A DNA stretch of 64,000 bases from Galeruca laticollis (Eukaryota > Arthropoda > Insecta > Coleoptera > Chrysomelidae), in assembly GCA_963921935.1 (NCBI GenBank), contig OY998180.1, forward strand, positions 115,194,890 to 115,258,889, written 5' to 3'. Below the pieces are notes generated by a model. It was not told the DNA's origin and ran no database searches. It saw nothing but the letters and a program-made list of their open reading frames with translations. Positions 43,656 to 55,555 of the stretch are shown piece by piece. Each line of letters starts with the position of its first letter. The stretch's first letter is position 1. Made by a program: the position numbers and the translations under genes.

Positions 43656-44110
43656 AACAAAAGTTGTTCCTGACCAAACACAAAACCATAATCGTTTTTG
43701 GAGATTTGAACCTAAGTAACATTTCCTGGCCACTAAGTAATCACCATTATGATGCTTCATCTATGCTAAATTTCTTGGAAAATTCAGTGTTGCAACAACT
43801 AATCAATGAACCAACTCGTTTTCGTATGAACCAGCGGATATTACTCTAACTTGTGGTCCTAATATGTTAACTGATATTTCTGTAATTTAAAAATTGGACC
43901 ACGCCGTTATTTCAACTACAGTACAAGTTCTCAAGTCGTTAATACCGCAAAATAACATTCTAACCACATACAGAACAATATACTATCATAACGAAAATTT
44001 GGATATGGCAAATTCAAATTGGATGGATGTTTTAAGTGGTTAGGACAATAACCAACAGTGGGAAAAATTTTGAAAACTGTCTAAACGTATATATTCTTAA
44101 GAACTGTCGT
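43656..44110 (+). pseudogene. CR1-like LINE endonuclease remnant
   Basis: KTIIVFGDLNLSNISWPLSN (GDFN-type motif) and LINEPTRFRMN are readable, then in another frame 'DHAVISTT' (the SDH-type motif, with Ser lost). The N-terminal part of the endonuclease is deleted. Confidence 0.6.
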
Positions 44111-44399
44111 TATGTTCAACGTAGATGCAATGTCAATAAGCCATGAACAAACTCCACAATATTGGAAATGATAAAGTTTAAAAAATCATTATGGAAGAAA
44201 TATTTACGAAGTAAAACCAATGCCGACTACATTAACCATAGAATCTTTCTAATAATTTAAGCTCAACCATTTTCAGATCCAAGCGTGATTTTTAAAACCA
44301 ATTGTCCTTAAACAAGAACAAAAAGCCTCTTTATAAATATGTTAGAAATTCAGTACTGTCTAAATTGTCATTGCCTATCCTAAGAAATTAAACTGACGA

Positions 44400-45967
44400 A
44401 CATACTTCAGTGAAAACGGAAGTTGCCACTATTTTTGCCAGGAATTTTCAAGAAGTATTTACAATCGAGGAAAACCCTCCAAACACTTTACATATAGCAT
44501 CTCCAAGAAATCGCTAAGAACTCCGCTCCTGGTTTGGACGGTTTCGCAGCAATCTTATTTAAAAAGTGTACCAACTCCATAATCCATCCCTTATCAATAA
44601 TAATGATAGATTCTTTTTTGTCACACATTTTACTAGACAACTGGAGAATTTCAAGTTTTACTCCAATTTACAAACAAGGTGGCAAGCTAGATCCTAATAA
44701 CTATAGACCAATTAGCCTAATATCCATTGCAGCTAAACTAATGGAATATATTATCCGCGAATCGGTTATGAGCTTTCTCATAAATTACAATAGAATTCCT
44801 ACTTCAACACGATTTTGTACCTGGAATTTCGGTAGTTAGTAATATGTTAACATGTGTTTTAATGACTGGTCTATATCTTTGGACAGTAACAGCCTGTTGA
44901 TATTATATATTTAGACTTTTCGAAAGCATTTGATCGAGTTCCCCATTAGCGAATGTTACTTAAATTTAAACATAATGGCATAGGGGAGGCTTACTTCAGT
45001 AGATTGAAGCATTTTTAACGGACCATAAATTTTGTGTACGTGTGGGAGACTGTTATTCTTCAGTGTTTAATGTGTATAGTGGCGTTCCGCAGGGTTCGGT
45101 GTTGGGGCCAATCTTATTCCTGGTATACGTTGCAGACCTGCCAATTCATGTCAAAAGTGACATATCGCTTTTCGTGGATGATACCAAGTTATATGCCTAT
45201 TCCTTATCCAGCTACATTCAACACCAAAGGGACCTCCAACGAATCGCCATGTGGGTAGAGGATTGGTGTCTATCATTGAATATGTCTAAATGTGCAGTTC
45301 TACACCTAGGTAAAACTAATCCGCGAAATCGGAATGTACTATCAAATTTAATTCTAAAAACAGTTTCACGACAGAAGGACTTGGGTATACTTGTGACAGA
45401 AACTTTATCTTGGTCTGAGCATATTCAGTCAGTGTGTAGCAAAGCAAGGACGTCAATTTATTTACTAAAACTTTTTCTAAGATATCGCCAAAAAATGTCA
45501 CTGCTAAATTTAGTATATATGTAGGACCTATTTTGGAGTTCGCTGGGCCTGTATGGAGTGTCGACTGGCAGAGAGACTTAGATCGACCTGAATCAGTACA
45601 AAGATGGGCAACAAGAAGTTCTTATGGCTGCCGCCGCCCTTCCTACGATGAACGGTGGACTCGAATTAGCTATCCTACATTTATGGACGGACGACTTCGT
45701 GGTGATTTAATAGTCGCTTATAGAGCAATACATGGAAAGGTTGGAACAGATCTATCCTATCTCTTTCCCTTAAATATGGACTCTAGGCTGCGGGGTTATT
45801 CTTACAAACTATCTAGAGACAAATTCCACACTAAATATCGTGAGACCTTTATTTCCAATAGAATATTTCACACCTGGAACTCTGTCCCACACAACGTTGT
45901 CGATGCCATATCTTTAAAAATAAATATGACACTTCCAGGTCCACAGCACACTAGCATTAGTCATTAA
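44400..45967 (+). pseudogene. CR1-like LINE reverse transcriptase
   Basis: Readable parts in order: SAPGLDGFAAILFKKC, NWRISSFTPIYKQGG, NNYRPISLISI (44,534-44,839), a degraded 'DFSKAFDRVPH' near 44,920, then GVPQGSVLGPILFLVYVADL and the catalytic region SLFVDDTKLYAY (45,042-45,524; VDD kept). The last frame (45,533-45,967) is the C-terminus, with EFAGPVWS, QRWATRSS and RLRGDLIVAYRA. At least four frameshifts or stops. Confidence 0.78.
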
Positions 45968-46076
45968 AAGTTATTTTATATGTAATGTTATCTCATTTTG
46001 TTTCATCTCAAATGTAAATTTCATATATTCTTTTTTTTGTGCAGATCGGTTCGAGACGTCGGCTCCTCATTCATTT

Positions 46077-46077
<1 letters not shown>

Positions 46078-46173
<96 letters not shown>

Positions 46174-46215
46174 TAATAATAATAATAATAATATTAATAT
46201 TAATAATAATAATAA
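46078..46215. repeat. (TAA)n microsatellite 1
   Basis: About 46 TAA units with few interruptions, between the CR1-like LINE and Dong/R4-like copy 1. The Asn-only and Leu-only frames over it are artefacts. Confidence 0.95.
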
Positions 46216-47654
46216 TGCGCTAAAGTAACAGTCGAACGAGAAAAAACTACAAAAACTCGGAGTATAGTCATTGACAACAAAACCGAGATTATGGACCTGG
46301 AAGAGACGCAAATATATAAGTACCTGGGAATACTCGAGAACTCTGAAATAGAAGATGAAGAAATGAAAGATAAAGTATGCAAGGAGTACTATAGCAGAGT
46401 CAGAAAAATCCTGCAAAGTCAGCTGACAGGGAAAAACAAATTTGCGGCCATTACAGCGCTTGCACAGCCAGTACTAACTTACAGCTATGGCATCCTAGAA
46501 TGGAAAGATGTAGAACTAAGAAATATAGATCGAAAAACTCGAAAGTTATTTAGCATTTATAATCTGCATCATCCCAAGGCGGACGTTGACCGACTATACA
46601 CTGTCAGATCAAGCGGAGGAAGAGGACTCATTAGCAATGAGCAGACATACAACTTGACAATCATAGGTATTACGAACTACATAATAGAAAAAAAGAGAGA
46701 CAGACTTGTTGAGTTGATAAAACTAAATGAAATGGAAAGAGAAGAAAATAATACAATTACGAACAAAGGCAAAAAGTTAACAAAAAAATATGAAAATAAA
46801 TTGGTAAATGAAATGAACGGAATCACAGTAACAGACAAAGTTAAAAACCTCAAACAGCGATGTAGAAAAAAAATGAACGAGGAAAGAGAACGAAAATGGA
46901 AGAGCAAGGAAATGCATGGACAATATGCAAGAGAAATCGACAAGGATGACGTAGACAAAAAACAGACATTTAGCTGGCTGACAACAGGAATTTTGAAAGG
47001 TGCGACTGAATCGTTGATAATAGCGGCCCAAGACCAGGCCATTTCAACCAACTACATAAGGAAGAAGATTTTCAAAGAAAAAATAGATTCCAGGTGCAAA
47101 CTCTGTATGTTCAACATTACATTATAATATTTGCAAATTCTACGACATAGAAACTGAGGACGCATGATATAAACACAAACCAAAAGCGTTGAAACAAAAG
47201 ACGATATCACGATAATATGGGACATGCAAGTACAAACAGATAGGACAGTGATGGCGAACAAACCGGATCTAATAATCAAGGATCTCAAAAATAAGACGTG
47301 TCTATTAATCGACGTTGCTATTCCATCAGATGCTACAGTAAAGGAGAAGGAGTACGAAAAGATCATCAAATAGCGAGACTTACAAATAGAAGTGCAGAGA
47401 ATGTGGGGACTTAAAACATCTACCATCCCCATCATAATAGGAGTAACGGGAACTATTCATAATAACTTCGGAGAATTGTTGAACAAAATACCTGGCAACA
47501 ACAATAAAACCACAATTAGGACACTACAAAAAACTGCGCTCCTGGAGACAGCCCACATAATCCGACGAGGCCTAGGATAAAGATAAGACCATTTACTCTT
47601 AGGTACAGGGAGTGTTCTTGATAAATGGAAAAACGCCGACTAACCATGGTTGAT
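46216..47654 (+). mobile_element. Dong/R4-like LINE, copy 1 (5'-truncated)
   Basis: The coding sequence starts directly after (TAA)n, open from the junction, with VTVEREKTTKTRS and YKYLGILEN (end of the RT domain), ILTYSYGILEW, HHPKADVDRLY and GGRGLI. These are signatures of R4/Dong-type non-LTR elements, which carry a restriction-like endonuclease rather than an AP endonuclease. The frame breaks at 47,127, and the endonuclease follows in 47,150-47,580. It ends in (TAA)n. R4/Dong elements are known to prefer TAA repeats as targets. Confidence 0.75.
46219..47580 (+). pseudogene. Dong/R4-like protein, RT end plus restriction-like endonuclease
   Basis: The RT C-terminal part is open for about 300 residues. 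The zinc motif starts with CKLC and then decays. The endonuclease has 'NKPDLIIKDLKNKTCLLIDV' with AIPSD, the PD...D-type catalytic pattern of restriction-like enzymes in this clade, then EVQRMWGLKTSTIPIIIG and LQKTALLETAHIIRR with a stop at 47,580. It has one frameshift and one internal stop (near 47,370). Confidence 0.72.
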
Positions 47655-47690
47655 TAATAATAATAATAATAATAATATTAATAATAATAT
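47655..47690. repeat. (TAA)n microsatellite 2
   Basis: Twelve or so TAA-like units between Dong/R4-like copies 1 and 2. Confidence 0.9.
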
Positions 47691-49206
47691 CAAAAGTCTG
47701 TACAACACACAATTAACCATCTGCTATATATGAACGATATAAAAATATTCGCACAAGACCAACAACAAATGAAATCACTGTTATGCACAACGGAAAAATT
47801 CACACAGGACACACAAATGGATGTTGGTATCGATAAGTGTAAAATGCTACATATGTACAGGGGAAAACATAAACAACAAAACACAACAGAAACACTTAAT
47901 GATGAGATACTCCAAAACATGGACCCAGAAGATACATACAAATACCTAGGGTTTGAACAAAACGTAAATATTGACCACACTCAAATTAAACAACAACTCA
48001 AAGAAAAGTTCAGACACAGACTGAAAATGATTCTCCAATCAAAACTTAATTCTAAAAATATCACAAAAGCCATTAATAGCTACGCGATCCCCGTATTGAC
48101 CTACTCCTTTGGCATTATTAAATGGTCCGATACGGATTTAGGAGAGCTCAATCGCCTCTGTAGAACTGAACTCACAAAACAACGGAAATTACATCCCAAC
48201 TCCTGTATCGAGAGAATAACAATAAATAGAAAGGAAGGTGGGAGAGGACTTATAGACATACAAATGATACATCGCACTCAAAATGAAAAATTAAGATCGT
48301 ACTTTCCAAACAAAAACAACTCGCTACACCAAGCAATAGGCAAAGCAGACAAAGAATATACACCACTTAATCTAGGCAGAAATGTAGTACACGAGGAACC
48401 ACTAAACATCGCACAACGTAAAAAAGATACATGGGCAGGTAAAACTTTACATGGACAACACTACAAATTATTGCAAAATCCAGACATTGACACAAAACTC
48501 TCATATAAATGGTTACAAACCGGACTACTATTTCCAGAGACTGAGGGCCTTGTCCTTGTCATACAAGATAAAGTTATAGCTACTAAAACTATCGAAAATA
48601 CATAATTAAGGAAAACATAGAGTCGTACCTATGTAGAAAATGTCATCAATTTCCAGAAACAATAGAACACATCACAGGAGGGTGCAAACTCCTTGCAGGA
48701 ACACAGTATACTGAGAGACATAACATAGCAGCAAAAATAATTCACCAAGAGCTTGCCCTGAAACATAAACCAACCCAAACTGAAATACCATACTACAAAT
48801 ACACACCAGAAAAAGTTCTTGAAAATGACAAGTTTAAATTATACTGGGACAGAACCATACACACAGACAGTACAATTATTTGCAATAGACCAGACATAAC
48901 CCTAATGGACAAGAATGAAAAACATACATATTTCATAGACATCGCAATACCAAATGACAATAATGTTATACAGAAAAAAACTGAAAAGATTGAAAAATAC
49001 AAACCATTAGCCAAGGAAATGAGAGAAGTTTAGAAACAGGATAAAATTTCAATAGTCCCAATAGTTATGTCGGTTTCAGGTATAACAACTAAATCATTTG
49101 CACAACATTTAAAAACAATCGACCTTCACCCTATAAATACTCACACAAACATACAAAAAGCCGTTATACTACAGACAACATCAACAGTAAGAAAATTTTT
49201 GCAATA
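47691..49206 (+). pseudogene. Dong/R4-like protein of copy 2, one frameshift
   Basis: RT motif C reads YMND (47,727-47,738) instead of the usual YMDD. There follow GIDKCKMLHMYRG, YKYLGFEQN, VLTYSFGIIKW and GGRGLIDIQ. A frameshift near 48,598 leads to YLCRKCHQFPETIEHITGGC (zinc motif) and 'CNRPDITLMDKNEKHTYFID' with IAIPND (endonuclease). One further stop (49,033) precedes the C-terminal part. The catalytic change and the breaks imply inactivity of this copy. Confidence 0.72.
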
Positions 49207-49283
49207 GAAAGAGGATGTGACTTGGCTTAGGCCCGTCACAAAATCTTAAATAATTACCGAACCAAGTTTCGAGCAACTAGTAC
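47691..49283 (+). mobile_element. Dong/R4-like LINE, copy 2 (5'-truncated)
   Basis: Open from the microsatellite junction. Begins within the RT at 'HLLYMNDIKIFAQD', includes the complete RT end, zinc motif and restriction-like endonuclease, then a 3' UTR with GGCTTAGGCCCGTCAC, and ends in (TAA)n. It is the longest copy of the train. Confidence 0.75.

Positions 49284-49339
<56 letters not shown>
49284..49339. repeat. (TAA)n microsatellite 3
   Basis: About 18 AAT/TAA units between copies 2 and 3. Confidence 0.95.
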
Positions 49340-49340
<1 letters not shown>

Positions 49341-50789
49341 TATACATATGGAAAAGGGTAAAATCCTGACAGGGAATATACAACTTGCAGATGGAGGTAT
49401 AATAGAATCAATCGATCAGCAAGAGCTTTACAAATATCTAGGATATCAACAAGCAAGAACAGTCGACCAAAAAAGGATCAAGGAAAGCCTAACAAGAGAA
49501 TATATGACTAGAGTGAACAAATTGTGTAAAACCGAACTGAACAGCCGAAACATATTCAAAGCTCTCAACACCCTAGCTATACCAATTTTAACGTACTCAT
49601 TTGGGGTAATAAACTGGATAGTAACAGACCTAGATAATATTATGCGAAAAACAAGAACAACACTAACAGAGCACAAAAAACACCACCACAAATCCAGTAC
49701 AATAAGAATGACACTTCCAAGGAAAGAAGGAGGCCGAGGTTCAATAGACATCATCAAAAACCCGCACAACAACCAGATCAAAATGATGAGATCATACTTC
49801 CACAAAAGAAAAGAAACATCATCGTCACACCAACTTGCATGCATGACAGATAGAGGATATACACCACTAAACCTATCCAATGAAGAAGTACAAGGCAATG
49901 AACTCATGATTACTATAGAGGAGAAGAGGAATGAATAGAAAGGCAAGGCCCTTCATGGGCGACACCCGCATGACCTCGACCTACCCTATGTCGACAAGCA
50001 AGCGTCGAACGAATGGTTAAGGACAGGCGAACTAATCCCAGAAACGGAGGGCTTCCTTATAGCCATACAGGATCAGGTGATACACACAAAGAATTACCAG
50101 AAATACATTGCCAAAGAACCAATTGTGACAGATGACAGATGTAGGAAATGCAAGGAGAAGCCAGAAACCATCCAACACATCACGGCAGCATGCAGTATGT
50201 TATCACAGAATGATTACTTACACCGCCATAATCAATTCACCGCTATCTTCCACCAAGAAATATGCCACAATTGGGGAATAATAGAAAGAAGCAATAAAAC
50301 ACCGTACTACAAATATCAACCAGCTGCAGTAGTACAGAAAGATCATATCACAGTTTACTACGATCGATCCATTATAACAGACCGGAGGATCCCCTGCAAC
50401 AAACCAGACATAGTTGTAAGAGATAACAGACAGAAGGAGGCATGTATCATAGACATAGCGGTCCCTAACACCCACAATATTATAACCAGTATCGAAGAAA
50501 AGAAAGTACACTGACCTCGCCGATTAAATCAAATACCTGTGGAATCTCAACAAAGTGACCATTGTACCCGTTCTCTTGTCCGCCACTGGTGTGATCCCAA
50601 AGGAACTACATAGAAGCCTCAAAACACTGGCATTAAATACCAATTTCTACAGACTCATGCAGAAAGCAGTTGTACTGAATACAACAAGAATTGTTCGAAA
50701 ATTCATGAGTCAAGAATAGACGAGAGTGCTTGGTAACCCACCCGTACCTCGCTAAATTCAAACACCAGGGATGAAGCCTGAGAAGATTG
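49340..50789 (+). mobile_element. Dong/R4-like LINE, copy 3 (5'-truncated)
   Basis: Starts just after the RT catalytic core (EKGKILTGNIQLADGG, YKYLGYQQ), continues through SFGVINW, GGRGSIDI, the zinc motif and the endonuclease, and ends with AAGATTGAAATAATAAT. Two stops or frameshifts (about 49,938 and 50,512). This is a different subfamily from copy 2 judging by sequence. Confidence 0.75.
49348..50719 (+). pseudogene. Dong/R4-like protein of copy 3
   Basis: First frame to 49,938 (RT thumb region). After a stop, the second frame (about 49,940-50,514) has GELIPETEGFLIAIQDQVI, the finger CRKCKEKPETIQHITAAC and the endonuclease part NKPDIVVRDNRQKEACIIDI. A frameshift near 50,512 leads to LWNLNKVTIVPVLLSATGV and VVLNTTRIVRKF, with a stop at 50,719. 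Confidence 0.7.
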
Positions 50790-51455
50790 AAATAATAATA
50801 ATAATATCGAAGAAAAGAAAAGAAAGTACACTGACCTCGCCGATGAAATCAAATACCTGTGGAATCTCAACAAAGTGACCATTGTACCCGTTGTCTTGTC
50901 CGCCACTGGTGTGATCCTAAAGGAAATACATAGAAGCCTCAAAACACTGGCATTAAATACCACTTTGTACAGGCTCGTGCAGAAAGCAGTTGTACTGAAT
51001 ACAACAAGAATTGTTCGAAAATTCATGAGTCAAGAATAGACGAGAGTGCTTGGTAACCCACCCGTACCTCGCTAAATGCAAACACCAGGAATCAAGCCAG
51101 AGAAGATTGAAATAATAATAATAATAATATCGAAGAAAAGAAAAGAAAAGAAAGTACACTGACCTCGCCGATGAAATCAAATACCTGTGGAATCTCAACA
51201 AAGTGACCATTGTACCCGTTGTCTTGTCTGCCACTGGTGTGATCCTAAAGGAACTACATAGAAGCCTCAAAACACTGGCATTAAATACCAATTTGTATAG
51301 GTCCATGCAGAAAGCAGTTGTACTGAATACAACAAGAATTGTTCAAAAATTCATGAGTCAAGAATAGACGAGAGTGCTTGGTAACCCACCCGTACCTCGC
51401 TAAATGCAAACACCGGGAATGAAGCCTGAGAAGATTGAAATAATAATAATAATAA
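50790..51455 (+). repeat. Two extra tandem copies of the copy-3 3' end
   Basis: The last ~310 bp of copy 3, from TATCGAAGAAAAGAAA to AAGATTGAAATAATAAT, are repeated twice more (50,804-51,109 and 51,128-51,438), each with its own short (AAT)n tail. The copies differ from the first by few substitutions and by the number of AAGAAA units. All three share the same left joint. Confidence 0.88.
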
Positions 51456-51889
51456 CTTGGCTATCGAACTTAAACACGTATGGAGATTAGAAGAAGTGAG
51501 AACAATCCCATTCATAATATCGGCTACAGGCGTGGTGACGAAGAGGTTATTGAAATATTTGGAGCAACTCAACCTACCTAAAGGCCTCGCAAAAATTATC
51601 CAGAGGACGGTGATTCTCCAGACATGTCATATCACCAGAAAATTTTTGAACGACGAAGGATAGACTATCGAAACATCCGCCGGACTAATGGGACATGATG
51701 AACTTCATCCCCATTAACCGTGCCGAGCCCTACCAACGATGGGCTCGGGCCCTGACCTAACACCATCTAATCCAACTGAGAAAACCCTAACCCATTTGGT
51801 CCGAGCTCCCACAGAGGGTCGGTGAATGTTTTCCGGCTACGGCCGAGAAAGTGAGTCGCTTAAGTCATAATAATAATAATAATAATAAT
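51456..51889 (+). mobile_element. Dong/R4-like LINE, copy 4 (3' end only)
   Basis: Starts in the endonuclease C-terminus (LAIELKHVWRLEEVRTIPFI, VILQTCHITRKFL, stop at 51,661). A GC-rich 3' UTR (51,664-51,866) with GGGCTCGGGCCC-like palindromes follows, then (TAA)n at 51,867-51,889. The UTR differs from the other copies, so this is a third subfamily. Confidence 0.7.
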
Positions 51890-52795
51890 GGATGTTGTCA
51901 CAATACACACAAAACAGATACAAAAACTCAGAAATTTCTTCCATAGTAAACAGTCATTATTACATAGAGCAATTGTACAAGCAGACAGAGAATACACACC
52001 TCTCAACCTCTCTCATACGCAGCAAATATACAATACACCAACGCAACAGCAGAAGATAGAATAATGGACACAGAAAAAATTACATGGTAAACATACATAC
52101 AACATGAAAAACGAATACATCAGTAAGACAGACTCGTACAAATGGCTCCAAAAAGGTGAGCTCTATCCTGAAACAGAAGCCTTCACATTAGCGATCCCGG
52201 ATCAGGTTATCGCTACAAGGAATTACAAAAAATACATAATGTAAGACCCTAACACCACAGACGACAAATGCAGAAAATGCTACCAATTCCCAGAAACAAT
52301 CGACCACATTACGGCAGGATGTAAGTTGATGGCTGGATCTGAATATACTAATAGACATAATACAACAGCAAATATCATACACCAGCAGCTTGCACTACAA
52401 CATAAACTCATCATCGAAGCACAACCATATTACACATACACACCACAAACAATACAACGAAAAATACAAGTTATATTGGGATATAACCATTCATACAGAC
52501 AAAACAGTAATGCACAATAGACCGGATATAACATTACAAATCAAAAAAGAGAAGATCACCTACATTAGTGATATTGCTGTTCCATCTGACAATAATATAA
52601 ACAACAAATACACAGAAAAGAAAGATAAATACCAGCAGTTAGCCATAGAAATAGAACGAATATGGAAACAGAAACAAGTAATTGTAATACCTTTTATAAT
52701 ATCTGTTACCACAAAGATAGAGTAAGAGTAGACTTGAGTGCAAACTCCGTCTGCTATTTACAAGAAACCACAATTGTGAGAAATAGATACGAATG
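51890..52795 (+). mobile_element. Dong/R4-like LINE, copy 5 (decayed)
   Basis: Several frames with stops: QKLRNFFHSKQSLLHRAIVQ, a 'YPETEAFTLAIPDQVIATRN' segment, the finger 'CRKCYQFPETIDHITAGC' (about 52,270-52,325) and the endonuclease 'HNRPDITLQIKKEKITYISD' with IAVPSD (about 52,510-52,590). It ends at about 52,795 in (TAA)n and is most similar to copy 2. Confidence 0.7.
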
Positions 52796-52815
52796 ATAAT
52801 AATAATAATAATAAT
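52796..52815. repeat. (TAA)n microsatellite 4
   Basis: Six or seven AAT units closing the Dong/R4-like train. Confidence 0.85.
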
Positions 52816-52819
52816 ATAT

Positions 52820-53094
52820 ACCCACTATGGCATTTTAATTCTATAGGCGTAGATACAAGATTTCTTTTATTGGAGTATACATTTTTCCTCCAACTTCACC
52901 CTGTATATTTCCTACAAATACAAAACTGGAAAAACCAAATATTATCCATAAACCAAGTTAAATCTTTATCTATCGAATGACGTAAGAAATAATCCTCCAC
53001 TTTCATAGTTTCAGAATTATATAGGTTTTTATGAAGAGCATGTCAAAAGATTAAAATGAATTAAAAATAAACGGCTTTAAAGATTAAAACTAAC
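52820..53094 (+). repeat. Dispersed repeat X before satellite array 1
   Basis: X blocks TAGGCGTAGATACAAGA, CACCCTGTATATTTCC and 'AAACTGGAAAAACCAAATAT' are present. It ends with AAACGGCTTTAAAGATTAAA, directly joined to the 174-bp satellite. Confidence 0.6.
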
Positions 53095-53875
53095 TTTTCC
53101 GCATCGGAAGCCCTGAACAATATTCTATCATAAAATTGTTACTTGTATACACTTCGGGAGATGTATCGTGCTAACAAACCGAAATTTCTCAAAAAATAAC
53201 CAAAAATGTGGTATATCTGCATTTATAGGACCCGCTGTACTCGTTCTAGTCAACTGAAAATCAATAGGGTACATCTGTAAGACACCTTGAATAATATTCA
53301 ATCATAGAATTGATCCATTGTATACTCTCTGGAGGCTCTATTGTGCAAACAAAAAGAAAACTCTCCAAAAATGACAAAAACTTGGTACTTCAAGTACAAT
53401 AGCACCCGTTGTACTGGCTTTAGTGAGCTGAATATCAATAGCGTTCATCTTTGAGAAGCTCTGAATAATATGCAATCATAAAATTAGTGACTTGTATATA
53501 CTCCGGAGGCTGTATCGTGCTAACAAACTAAAACTTCTCCAAAATTGACAAAAATATCGTACTTAAAGTACTGTAGTACCTGTTGTATTGGCTCTTGTAA
53601 GCTGAAAATCAATAGGGTTTATCTGTGAGATGTCCTGAATAATACTCAATCATAAAATTGGTGACTTGTTGAACTCCGGAGGCTGTATCGTGCTAACAAA
53701 CTGAAATTTCTCAAAAAGTTATACAATGTCGTACTTCAAGTACCATAGCACCCGTTGTACTGACTCTGGTGAGCTGAAAATCAATAGGGTTAATCTGTGA
53801 CATGTCCTTAACAATATTCAATCATAAAACTGGTGACTTATTGCATTCCGGAGGCTGTATCGTACTAACAAGACA
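53095..53875 (+). repeat. ~174-bp satellite, array 1
   Basis: About 4.4 tandem units. The marker 'TCAATAG.GTT.ATCT' occurs at 53,261, 53,434, 53,609 and 53,781 (spacings 173, 175, 172). Each unit also has ATTGGTGACTTGT, CTCCGGAGGCTGTATCGTG and GCACCCGTTGTACTGGCT. Non-coding. Confidence 0.9.
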
Positions 53876-54000
53876 TGTAAGGAAAAGTGGCCGACGACAA
53901 CGACCACGACGACGACGACATACACACAGGATTTTTTTTCTAAAAACCGTTTTTTCGTGTTGTTGTTGATGGAAAACGTGAAAATAACTCAAATTTTTTT
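53876..54000 (+). repeat. GACGAC tail block, first copy
   Basis: AAGTGGCCGACGACAACGAC, more GAC triplets and GATGGAAAACGTGAAAATAA close array 1. The same block closes array 2 at 57,290-57,475. Its A/T-rich end was the target of the Penelope-like element. Confidence 0.8.
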
Positions 54001-54049
54001 AAAGAAATTGACTGTCTCGACCCTTACTTCGTGGAATATGCTCATATTA

Positions 54050-54151
54050 GTGTTTTTAAATGAAACTCAAGGTCTCTAGTTAATTCCACAATATAATACA
54101 AGTTATTGAAAATTCTAAAAAATTGACAATTGTTTCGATAAATCAATATCA
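54050..54151 (+). repeat. Penelope-like element, left inverted repeat
   Basis: 102 bp from GTGTTTTTAAATGAAACTC to AATCAATATCA. By eye it is identical to the complement of 55,556-55,657. Confidence 0.9.
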
Positions 54152-55285
54152 GGAATAATATCAGATATACTTAATTTATTTGATGTATGCATTAATCAGA
54201 ATTATTTCACTTTTGACAATAAGATATATATTCAAAATGAAGGTTTACCAATGGGAAGCCCTATATCACCTATTTTAGCAAACATTTTTATGGACAATTT
54301 AGAAAGAAAGATCTTTGAAAGTAATATTTCGAAAAATATTTTATTTTGGTATAGGTATGTGGATGACATATTAGCTTGTTTTATGGGTAGTGAGCGACAA
54401 TTAGATGTGTTTTTCAACCACATCAATAATTTACACCCGAAAATTAAATTTACATTAGAAATTGAAGAAAATAGCTCAATCAATTTTCTTGATTTAAAAA
54501 TTCAAAGAGTTAATAATGTACTTGATTATTCAATTTACCGAAAACCAACACAGACTGATGTGACAATTCCATTCAATTCTAACCACCCTGTCTCACACAG
54601 ACTAGCGGCATATAATTCAATGATACATAGAGCTTTTTCAGTTCCTATGAACAAATGTAATTTTGATAGAGAGATTAATACAATTAGACAAATAGCAACA
54701 TCTAACGGTTATCCATTAGATATGATAAATAAACTAATTAGTAAAAAAGAGAAAAAAGTGGCATTACAACTAATATATCCTAAACAAGCTGATGAAATTA
54801 AAACTTATAAAACCATCACATATGCAGGAAATATTTCTAATAATATTTCAAAGATATCTTCAGCAACGAATGCAACAATTTCTTTTAAAACAGAAAGTAA
54901 CGTTAGTACAAAATTGTTAAATGTAAAAACAAAAATACCACTATTAAAGAAGTCAGGTATATATAAACTCAAATGTCCAGAATGTAATGCTGTCTATTTG
55001 GGTCAGACCCTTAGGAATTTTGAAATACGATACAGTGAGCACTTACGAGCTTACAGATTAAAACAACCAGATAAATCTCACTACGCAAAACATCTACTTG
55101 ACACCAATCATTCATTGACACCTAACACAGAACTAGAAGTGCTGCATATTTGTGAAAAGAAACAAGAACTGAATTTCTTTGAAGAACTTGAAATTAGAAG
55201 ACATTTAAGAAACCCACAATATGAAGTTGTCAATGAACAGTTAAATCTAGGGAATTCTCCACTAATAAACTGTCTTCTTAAGTGA
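54152..55285 (+). pseudogene. Penelope-like reverse transcriptase with GIY-YIG domain, truncated
   Basis: The frame is open from the inverted-repeat junction (about 54,153) to TGA at 55,285, about 377 codons. It begins within the RT: IQNEGLPMGSPISPILANIF, catalytic RYVDDILACF, FLDLKIQR, IYRKPTQTD and HRLAAYNSMIHRAF. The endonuclease follows: GIYKLKCPECNAVYLGQT (GIY, two Cys of the CCHH linker, YLG in place of YIG), RYSEH, HYAKHLLDTNH (two His) and a FFEELEIRRHL helix. The N-terminal half of the RT is missing, so it is inactive, yet the remaining frame has no break, in keeping with a young 5'-truncated insertion. No ATG is needed for the start. Confidence 0.85.
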
Positions 55286-55555
55286 TAATCGTAAAGATCA
55301 GCAGATATAGTTTTCCTGGTTTTCTATATCATTGCACAGTTATACTGATCTTAATTGGAAAAATGATATCCAGGATATCACCATAGGGCTAATAATATCT
55401 AAGCTTCAATATTTGTAATATCACATCTTCTTCTTTTTTCTATAAACATATATTAAGCCAATCACAAGTTAGGTTACTTCTTGGTCTAGCCAAAAATATA
55501 ACTACTAAACATCAGGTAGGCATAAAATGAAATGTAACTTCTGTCATTCTGACGA

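Larger units (their letters stand above)
42760..46077 (+). mobile_element. CR1/Jockey-like LINE, decayed
   Basis: Plus-strand non-LTR retrotransposon: a 5' leader (about 42,760-43,167), ORF1 with a PHD-like finger, remnants of AP endonuclease, a reverse transcriptase in several frames, and a 3' end running into (TAA)n. The RT motif GVPQGSVLGPILFLVY and the C-terminal 'QRWATR' and 'RLRGDL' segments are typical of CR1/L2/Jockey-like elements. Several deletions and stops make it dead. Confidence 0.8.

Noticed and set aside
46021..46416. Long open frames of poly-Asn or poly-Leu over (TAA)n
   Set aside because: They are translations of a microsatellite and carry no gene signal.
46677..47051. Cys/Ser/Phe-rich minus-strand frames opposite Dong/R4-like copies
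   Set aside because: Antisense shadows of Lys/Glu-rich LINE coding sequence.
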